Assembly (NCBI GenBank): GCA_963644855.1
Contig: CAVIQL010000003.1
Coordinates: 62,001-126,000 of the forward strand
Length of the DNA: 64,000 nucleotides
Source of the DNA: UBA6398 sp963644855
GTDB lineage: Bacteria; Bacteroidota; Bacteroidia; Bacteroidales; Bacteroidaceae
Reading direction: 5' to 3'
Shown here: positions 58,736 through 64,000 of the stretch, piece by piece
Position numbering within the stretch: the stretch's first letter is position 1
Layout of the letters: the number at the start of each line of letters is the position of its first letter
Notes under the pieces: generated by a model
The model's database searches: none
Told to the model about the DNA's origin: nothing
What the model saw: only the letters and a program-made list of their open reading frames with translations
Made by a program: the position numbers and the translations under genes

Positions 58736-60307
58736 TTATTTCTTGATCACTTGCAAAGCTTTTGCAATAGTGGCGTCGTCATCGTTTATTATCTGAAAAT
58801 ACTGCGAGGTATCCCATATATCGCGAGCCACAAGAGCTTTTGTTATTTTAGCAATGAGTTTGCGCGTTTTATTTTTCTCTTCGTCGTCTTTGGGAGTGAT
58901 TTTGTCTTTCTCGCCTGCGGCAAAAATACCATTTATTATCTCTTCGGGCACAACGAATTTGTTTTTAAACGTATCGAAATCGGGATAATCTGTTTTGAGT
59001 TGGTTGCGATGCTGATCTATATACTTTGTGCCGGCAGGAAGTATGAGATTTTTTCGCGAAAGACTGCGATAATATTTTGTGTAAACCATTGTGTCGAGTG
59101 GAACAAAGTAATCGGGAATAATACCTCCCCCTCCGTAAACAGGACGATGCTTTTTAAGCGTGTAACATTTCAGAGAATCGTTATGATGTATGCTATCAGC
59201 ATGAAAAAGTTCGCCACTGCGTATGCGATTCAGTTCATCAAGACCGTAAGCCTCTTTTTCTCCAGGTTTATATGGCTTTTGAATACATCTTCCCGCAGGA
59301 GTGTAGTAGCGCGACACGGTTAATCGAATCATTGAGCCGTCGGGTAATTGCACAGGTTGCTGTACCAATCCTTTTCCGAAACTTCTTACACCCACAATGG
59401 CTGCCCTATCGTTGTCTTGCAGGGCTCCGGCGAGAATTTCGGCAGCCGACGCGGAATATTCGTCGATTAATACTACCACTTTGCCTTTTTCGAACATTCC
59501 TCCGCCGCGTGCTTTGTATTCTTGCGAAGGAACGGCGCGTCCTTTGGTATACACCACCATATCTCCGGCTTGAAGAAATTCGCTTGCTATTTGTACTGCC
59601 GATTCCATAAAGCCTCCGCCGTTTCCGCGCAGGTCTATTACCAATCTTTCCATGCCTTTGGTGCTTAGATCCTTCATTGCGGTGCGTATTTCCTCGGGAG
59701 TTTTTTGTCCGAACGAGCCAAAACGAATGTAGCCCGTCTTGTTGTCTATCATATAAGCGGCATCAAGGGTGTGAAGAGGTATTTTGTCGCGCACAATGTC
59801 GAACTTGATTTCTTCTTTCACTCCCGGACGGATTATGCCAAGGTGAACCGTGGTGCCTTTCTTGCCTCTCAAACGTTTCATGATGTCGTTTGTCTGCATC
59901 TTAACGCCTGCGATTATTGTATCGTTCACTCTCACGATGCGGTCGCCCGCAAGTATTCCCGCCTTTTGCGACGGTCCTTTATCGGTTGGCTGCACCACAA
60001 CGAGAGTGTCTTCTATCATATTAAACTGCACGCCTATTCCCTCGAAGTCTCCGCGCAACGGTTCATTGAAAGCCTTTGTTTGCGTGGCGTCGGTGTATGT
60101 AGAATGAGGATCAAGCTGCGAAAGCATTCCCGTTATCGCCCCTTCGGTAAGTTTCTGCATGTTCACAGAGTCTACATATAGGTGAGAGATGGCATACTGT
60201 GCAATTCCGAGTTTTCGTATTGCGTTGTTTTCTTGTTCTTTTGTTTGTGCCGAGAGAGCGAGCACGCAAAATGCGGCAAAAAGGCACGAATATATTCGTT
60301 TAGTCAT
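58736..60307 (-). CDS. C-terminal processing protease, S41 family (second copy)
   Basis: A 523-residue exported protease. Signal peptide about 1-20 (MTKRIYSCLFAAFCVLAL, after ALSAQ). PDZ domain about 88-170 (FEGIGVQFNMIEDTLVVVQ), S41 core with DLRGNGGGFM at 225-234, SASAAE at 285-290 as nucleophile region, and SFGKG with K312 as base. Same architecture as the S41 protease at 22792-24507 but with a cleavable signal rather than an anchor, so it is probably periplasmic. ATG 60307 is preferred to a TTG six bases upstream. Head of the operon with cotH and rmuC. Confidence 0.92.
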   Translation of the reverse strand: MTKRIYSCLFAAFCVLALSAQTKEQENNAIRKLGIAQYAISHLYVDSVNMQKLTEGAITGMLSQLDPHSTYTDATQTKAFNEPLRGDFEGIGVQFNMIEDTLVVVQPTDKGPSQKAGILAGDRIVRVNDTIIAGVKMQTNDIMKRLRGKKGTTVHLGIIRPGVKEEIKFDIVRDKIPLHTLDAAYMIDNKTGYIRFGSFGQKTPEEIRTAMKDLSTKGMERLVIDLRGNGGGFMESAVQIASEFLQAGDMVVYTKGRAVPSQEYKARGGGMFEKGKVVVLIDEYSASAAEILAGALQDNDRAAIVGVRSFGKGLVQQPVQLPDGSMIRLTVSRYYTPAGRCIQKPYKPGEKEAYGLDELNRIRSGELFHADSIHHNDSLKCYTLKKHRPVYGGGGIIPDYFVPLDTMVYTKYYRSLSRKNLILPAGTKYIDQHRNQLKTDYPDFDTFKNKFVVPEEIINGIFAAGEKDKITPKDDEEKNKTRKLIAKITKALVARDIWDTSQYFQIINDDDATIAKALQVIKK

Positions 60308-60327
60308 AGTCAAATTCTTTGCACTTG

Positions 60328-60335
60328 CAAATATA
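60328..60335 (-). promoter_or_regulatory. -7 box of S41-cotH-rmuC operon
   Basis: TATATTTG on the minus strand, 20 bases before the ATG; no good -33 box. Array copy 16 begins 36 bases further upstream. Confidence 0.5.
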
Positions 60336-60370
60336 CTAAATATTGGATTTTGAGAAAGAAAAAGATATAC

Positions 60371-60462
60371 GCTTATCGTAAAAACAATGTCAGACCTTTT
60401 TTAAATAATATCCGACCTTTTTTAAAAAATATCGGACATTAGAAAAACCATAAGCCATATCC
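60371..60462. repeat. 21-bp phased palindrome array, copy 16
   Basis: Units AATGTCAGACCTT, AATATCCGACCTT, AATATCGGACATT. Flanks TATCGTAAAAAC and AGAAAAACCATA. It lies in a divergent gap, between the S41 promoter and the GT2 promoter. Confidence 0.87.
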
Positions 60463-60549
60463 TTTTTTCTACACTCCGAAAACCCTTTTCCATATATAGT
60501 TGCCGAGCAATCTTTAATGGGGAAAATCCTTTTATTATTAAAACTTGTG

Positions 60550-60557
60550 TAACTTTG
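60550..60557 (+). promoter_or_regulatory. -7 box of glycosylation module
   Basis: TAACTTTG, 31 bases before ATG 60589. Confidence 0.5.
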
Positions 60558-60588
60558 CAGATATTAAAAATCGAACACATCTATTTGC

Positions 60589-61320
60589 ATGGACGACACA
60601 AAAGATTTTAGCGGAAAGAAAATTACCATAATCATTCCTGCATACAACGAGGAAGAAAACATCACCAAGGTAATAGCCAAAGTGTGTGATGTAGTACTAC
60701 CCTATGGCATTAATAAAGAAGTGATAGTGGTTGACGATGGGTCGAAAGACAACACCGCTGCCCGCGTTAAGGAATATCTGTCGTCCGAGAAAGCACTGCC
60801 GGTAACCCTTTTGCAGCACGAAACAAACCACGGCAAAGGACGCGCCATTCGCACCGCGCTCCAAAAATCCACCGGCGACTTTGTGATTATTCAAGACGGC
60901 GACCTGGAACTCGATCCCAACGATATAGCAAAACTTATGAAGGCTATGATCGACGGCGAATACAAAGTGGTTTACGGATCACGCTTCCTCGACAAACAAA
61001 ACAAGAGCCTATACCGCAGTTTCTACCTCGGCGGACGATTGGTGTCCCACATTACAAACATTCTTTACGGACAACATATCACCGACGAGCCTACATGCTA
61101 CAAACTTATGCGCACCGAAGTGCTCAAACAATTCACCCTGCGCTGCGAAGGCTTTGAATTCTGCCCCGAAGTAACCGCCAAAATCTCAAAACTCGGCATC
61201 AAAATCCACGAAGAACCCATACACTACTCCCCACGCACCTTGGAACAAGGAAAAAAACTGCGCTGGACCGACGGAGTAGAGGCCGTATGGACTTTACTTA
61301 AATACAGATTTACAAACTAA
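60589..61320 (+). CDS. GT2 glycosyltransferase, polyprenyl-phosphate-sugar synthase-like
   Basis: A 243-residue cytoplasmic GT-A enzyme of family GT2 resembling dolichyl-phosphate-mannose synthase. IIIPAYNEEENI opens the fold; DDGS is at 49-52; the DxD metal site is D103/D105 in QDGDLELDP; the acceptor-side YGSRFL and CEGFEFCPEVTAKI follow. It lacks C-terminal membrane helices, as in the soluble DPM1 type. It probably moves a sugar from a nucleotide donor to polyprenyl phosphate, supplying the GT-C enzyme encoded two genes downstream. First gene of a three-gene operon. Confidence 0.88.
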   Translation: MDDTKDFSGKKITIIIPAYNEEENITKVIAKVCDVVLPYGINKEVIVVDDGSKDNTAARVKEYLSSEKALPVTLLQHETNHGKGRAIRTALQKSTGDFVIIQDGDLELDPNDIAKLMKAMIDGEYKVVYGSRFLDKQNKSLYRSFYLGGRLVSHITNILYGQHITDEPTCYKLMRTEVLKQFTLRCEGFEFCPEVTAKISKLGIKIHEEPIHYSPRTLEQGKKLRWTDGVEAVWTLLKYRFTN

Positions 61321-61326
61321 CCCGCT

Positions 61327-61887
61327 ATGATCAAAAAAGAAACACCCCAATCCACACGCTACGGCTTTTCGTGGTGGGTGAAAAACCTTCTCATCGCCGC
61401 AGCGCTCTATATGCTCTGCCCACAAATTATCAAGATGAATCCGGGATACCAATGGCTCATCGATGGATACGCCAAAAGCAATCTGCAAGCCATTAAAGAA
61501 ATAAGAGAATTCAATTTCGACCAAAAACTTGAGGCTAAGCTCGGATACGACTACGCTTTTATTGAAATGATACGCAAGTCCACTCCCGAGAATGCCGTTG
61601 TGTTTTATCCCTCGCGCGAAGACTTTACCGACACAAGCCTTAACACCGGCGTAAACTTCAACGGAAATCTCTGCGACAAGCTTAGCGCCGTGCGCTTTCT
61701 CTATCCGCGCCGAGTGGTAATTAAGAAAGAATTGGGCAAAACGTCTTGGAGCAAAAAGATATCCCACGTGGCAATAATCAATGGGCACGGACGCGAACTT
61801 CTGCCCTATGCCACACCACCGTCAACCATTCTCACCGTGTTGCCAACCGACTCTGTGGAGGCAATGAAACTTATGATTAAAAAGTAA
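61327..61887 (+). CDS. Membrane-anchored protein of glycosylation module, unknown
   Basis: I do not recognise this 186-residue protein. It has one N-terminal transmembrane helix (about 19-37, NLLIAAALYMLCPQII) and a soluble domain with AFIEMIRKSTPENAVVFYPS, NGNLCDKLSAVRFLYPRRVV and KKISHVAIINGHG, a pattern reminding me of the periplasmic loops that often accompany GT-C glycosyltransferases. It lies 6 bases after the GT2 gene and 4 bases before the GT-C gene, so it almost certainly works with them, perhaps as an accessory or acceptor-binding subunit; that is inference. Confidence 0.75.
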   Translation: MIKKETPQSTRYGFSWWVKNLLIAAALYMLCPQIIKMNPGYQWLIDGYAKSNLQAIKEIREFNFDQKLEAKLGYDYAFIEMIRKSTPENAVVFYPSREDFTDTSLNTGVNFNGNLCDKLSAVRFLYPRRVVIKKELGKTSWSKKISHVAIINGHGRELLPYATPPSTILTVLPTDSVEAMKLMIKK

Positions 61888-61891
61888 AGCC

Positions 61892-63259
61892 ATGTACGCA
61901 TTAGGAATACTGCTTTTGTTTTTTGTGGGATACCTCACCGTTTTCAACATATCCACTCTCACCACGCGCTTGGAGCGCATAGGTTTGGCGTTCCCGGTAG
62001 GTGTGGGCGTGATGACCATTGTTATGGCATTGATTGACCTTTGCCGCATTCCACTCACGGCTAATGTGTTGCTCACAGCCGATGTGGTAGTGGCTTTGTT
62101 GCTTGTTGGCGGATTGTTGCCGCGAAAGCAGAAAGTTATCGAGGCACTTCGTCGTCCCATCGACTTGAATTCGTTTAATTTCATTTGGTTGCTTCTGCTC
62201 GCTTTCGCAGTGTGGGTAGAATATGCCAATTTCCAGAAATGCATGTTCTTTCCTACTTACGACCGCGACTCTCTTGCTGCGTTTGACACGCTTGGATTTG
62301 TGGCTGCAAAGGAACATACTTACGGCGCCATGAGCATCTTTACCGGCGACTACATGCCGGGAATTCACGCGCCGGGCAGTCCGATTGCCTACTTCCCGTT
62401 GGTGCAACTTGCATATGCCTATGTTTACGCCTTGGGAGCGGAGAGTTCCAAAATCATTCCGGGATTGATTTATCTGTCATTCCTTGTAGCATTCTATGCT
62501 GTGCTTGCACGCGTTACGAGCCGCACTGCAGCAATGGCGGCAACGCTTTTCGTGGTGCTCACTCCCGAGATGACATCGTTTTCCTCGCTTTCGGGCACAA
62601 ATGTAATGGACGCCGTTTATGCTTCGTTGGGCATTATATATGTATTGTGCTGGATGCAGGGCAAGGAAAAGCCTTGGCTTACGCTTGGCGCGCTATTGTT
62701 GGCGCTCAATGTTTGGTGTCGTGCCGAAGGAGTGGTATTTATTCTTGTAGCAGGTGTACTTGTGCTTTACAAAGCACTAAGAACCCGCGCGTGGAAACCG
62801 CTTATTCCCGTGGCATTTGCCTTTTTGCCCGTGATAATATGGCAAATCTATTCCCATTCATTCAATATGACGGTGCAATCGTTTGTAATAACCCACCCAT
62901 ATTTCGACGGAGTGAAAGCCGGAAAGGTTTTCAACGGCGCATGGGCGCTTCTCGCCAACACGCAATACTATGGCTGGACATTCATAGCGCTTTTGCTCGC
63001 AATAATATTGGACGCATGGTTCATGATAAAGCATCGCAGTTGCGACATAGCCAAACTTTTTGCCATTGCAGCAGGAATAGCGCTTTATTTCCTTGTACTT
63101 TATCAAGTAGACTACCGTTGGGATAGCATCGACAACGTGCTAAGTTGGTCGGCCAAGCGCTTTATGTTCTGCTTTGTGCCTATGGCATGGTATTTTGTGG
63201 CTACATGCGAGCCTATAAACAAGGCAATGACCAAAGCAGATGCCTGGTTGGCAAAATAA
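61892..63259 (+). CDS. Polytopic GT-C-type glycosyltransferase
   Basis: A 455-residue inner-membrane protein with about eleven hydrophobic helices. The first large periplasmic loop carries an acidic pair, D124 and D126 in TYDRDSLAAFDTLG, in the position of the catalytic DxD of GT-C enzymes such as the ArnT, PMT and GT39/GT83 families. Conserved in style is GDYMPGIHAPGSPIAYFPLVQ, another periplasmic loop. It would use the polyprenyl-phosphate sugar made by the upstream GT2 to decorate a lipid, polysaccharide or protein outside the membrane. The acceptor is unknown. Confidence 0.78.
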   Translation: MYALGILLLFFVGYLTVFNISTLTTRLERIGLAFPVGVGVMTIVMALIDLCRIPLTANVLLTADVVVALLLVGGLLPRKQKVIEALRRPIDLNSFNFIWLLLLAFAVWVEYANFQKCMFFPTYDRDSLAAFDTLGFVAAKEHTYGAMSIFTGDYMPGIHAPGSPIAYFPLVQLAYAYVYALGAESSKIIPGLIYLSFLVAFYAVLARVTSRTAAMAATLFVVLTPEMTSFSSLSGTNVMDAVYASLGIIYVLCWMQGKEKPWLTLGALLLALNVWCRAEGVVFILVAGVLVLYKALRTRAWKPLIPVAFAFLPVIIWQIYSHSFNMTVQSFVITHPYFDGVKAGKVFNGAWALLANTQYYGWTFIALLLAIILDAWFMIKHRSCDIAKLFAIAAGIALYFLVLYQVDYRWDSIDNVLSWSAKRFMFCFVPMAWYFVATCEPINKAMTKADAWLAK

Positions 63260-63317
63260 CAACGCCTTTACTACAAAACTACCGGGCTTTTTGTAAACCG
63301 AAAAAACGGTAAAAAAA

Positions 63318-63412
63318 CATGATATCGGACCTCATAAAAACGCGGTCCGACCAAATTTAAACTCCACCGCATCTAATTTAAATCAGACGCGGCGGAGTTT
63401 TCACTACATCGC
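63318..63412. repeat. Module B repeat, convergent end gap
   Basis: GATATCGGACCTCATAAAAA and CGCGGTCCGACCAAATTTAA, then CTAATTTAAATCAGACGCGG and CGGAGTTTTC. A variant of module B without the three-unit palindrome array, in the gap 63260-63501. Confidence 0.65.
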
Positions 63413-63449
63413 ATCTCGTTTTTCAATCTCGAAATCATGGGGTAAACAA

Positions 63450-63480
63450 AAAGGGGAATCCATCAAAGGACTCCCCTTTT
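63450..63480. terminator. Terminator before CARDB-like gene
   Basis: Stem AAAAGGGGAATCC / GGACTCCCCTTTT (63450-63462 and 63468-63480), one mismatch, with A and T runs on the outside. Confidence 0.75.
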
Positions 63481-63501
63481 CGCATATCTCCAAAGGCATT
63501 A

Positions 63502-64000
63502 CTATTTTTCAGCCTTTGTATTGATTGTAAAGTTCTTGTATGTTACGAGGCGTTTGCCGTCTTGAAAAGCGATGGTAAAGTTCACCTCTCCGTCCTTAAC
63601 CTTTGACGTTGCAAGAACATTAGCAGTGTAGGACACAGCTTTGCCCGGCGCAAGATTTGCAACTATTGCCGTTGGCGAAACAATCACCTTTCGCGGCTCA
63701 CTGCTCGATACCACCGGCGTAATGTTGTAGAGTGTAGCATCGCCATCGTTATGAATTTCGAAAAGAATCTTAGCCTTTTCTCCAGCATCAATTGTCTGGT
63801 TGCGGTTCTCGTCTACAAATCTTATGTTTTCCACCTTCAATCCGTCAATGTTCGACACAAAGTTCAAACTCTCCGCCTTGCGCGCTTTGCGCTGCGATGC
63901 TGGAGCGTTACAACTGTCATCGCATTCATCGATACCGGTATCTGCCTTGCGGTTTTTCTGTGCCGTAACAGCGTTTCCCACTACTGCGCCCACCGCCATG
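63502..64000 (-). CDS. CARDB-like protein, C-terminal part (partial)
   Basis: The end of a minus-strand gene cut by the window edge. The visible 165 residues start MAVGAVVGNAVTAQ, a glycine-zipper-like membrane segment, then a cysteine pair (DECDDSC), a basic linker and an immunoglobulin-like CARDB domain (about 58-160): VDENRNQTIDAGEKAKILFE, NDGDATLYNITPVVSS, NLAPGKAVSYTANVLA. CARDB domains bind adhesion or glycan partners on the surface. Whether ATG 63999 is the true start or an internal Met cannot be told from one more base. Confidence 0.6.
   Translation of the reverse strand, partial: MAVGAVVGNAVTAQKNRKADTGIDECDDSCNAPASQRKARKAESLNFVSNIDGLKVENIRFVDENRNQTIDAGEKAKILFEIHNDGDATLYNITPVVSSSEPRKVIVSPTAIVANLAPGKAVSYTANVLATSKVKDGEVNFTIAFQDGKRLVTYKNFTINTKAEK

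Overview
The window is a stretch of a Bacteroidales chromosome (phylum Bacteroidota). The signs are the short 286-residue primary sigma factor, many TAnnTTTG -7 promoter boxes, SusD-free but TonB-dependent outer-membrane uptake, numerous lipoproteins, a DUF2027-Smr protein, and an EtfBA/acyl-CoA dehydrogenase operon. I cannot fix the family; a gut lineage such as Muribaculaceae or a relative of Prevotella fits. There is no prophage, insertion sequence, CRISPR array, rRNA or tRNA gene that I can see. Both window ends cut genes.

Layout. 0-3.3 kb: end of parE, coaD, a DUF2027-Smr gene and rpoD. 3.6-8.7 kb (minus): TonB-dependent receptor, FecE/BtuD-type ATPase and topB, the last two overlapping. 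8.9-13.2 kb: BASS-type transporter, beta-helix glycosidase, trmD, a membrane-anchored unknown. 13.7-22.1 kb: dnaE, thioredoxin, a lipoprotein, a large secreted alpha/alpha-barrel-like protein, DUF3822 and rsmD. 22.3-27.0 kb (minus): dcp, dCMP deaminase, S41 protease and 5-formyl-THF cyclo-ligase operon. 27.4-34.3 kb: GHL10 hydrolase, a two-enzyme phosphoesterase fusion, an aldose-epimerase-like gene, and the permease plus binding protein that probably complete the receptor/ATPase uptake system. 34.4-36.2 kb: an AAA ATPase + DUF4435 (TOPRIM-like) pair resembling PARIS anti-phage defence. 36.5-45 kb: secreted aldose epimerase, a lipoprotein, a gap with a broken small peptide gene, the acd-etfA-etfB operon, a NUDIX hydrolase, queA. 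45.2-55.2 kb: a PorE-like OmpA lipoprotein with a very long Lys/Ala tail, nhaD, a GH43 arabinanase, a CYTH protein, a 47-residue membrane protein, prfB and an acyl-CoA ligase. 55.6-60.3 kb: S41 protease, CotH-kinase protein and rmuC. 60.6-63.3 kb: a three-gene polyprenyl-phosphate-sugar/GT-C glycosylation module. The end holds part of a CARDB-like protein.

The most striking feature is not a gene. Sixteen intergenic gaps each hold one roughly 85-100 bp array of 13-bp quasi-palindromes (consensus AA-K/T-R-TC-N-GA-Y-M-TT), joined by 8-bp TTTAAA-centred linkers. The repeat centres are therefore exactly 21 bp apart, two turns of B-DNA. Fifteen arrays have three units and one has four, and most are flanked by TATCGTAAAAAY or TATCGTTTTTCT-type ends. 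They sit in convergent, tandem and divergent gaps alike. A second module (AATTTAAATTAGA followed by AGCCTTGGAAT or TGCGNCGGAGT) accompanies some of them, and has also been taken in frame into the coding region of the PorE-like gene, again as 21-bp units. I know of no named family matching this.

All coordinates and motif matches were read by eye; no database search was run. Family names are from memory of conserved motifs.
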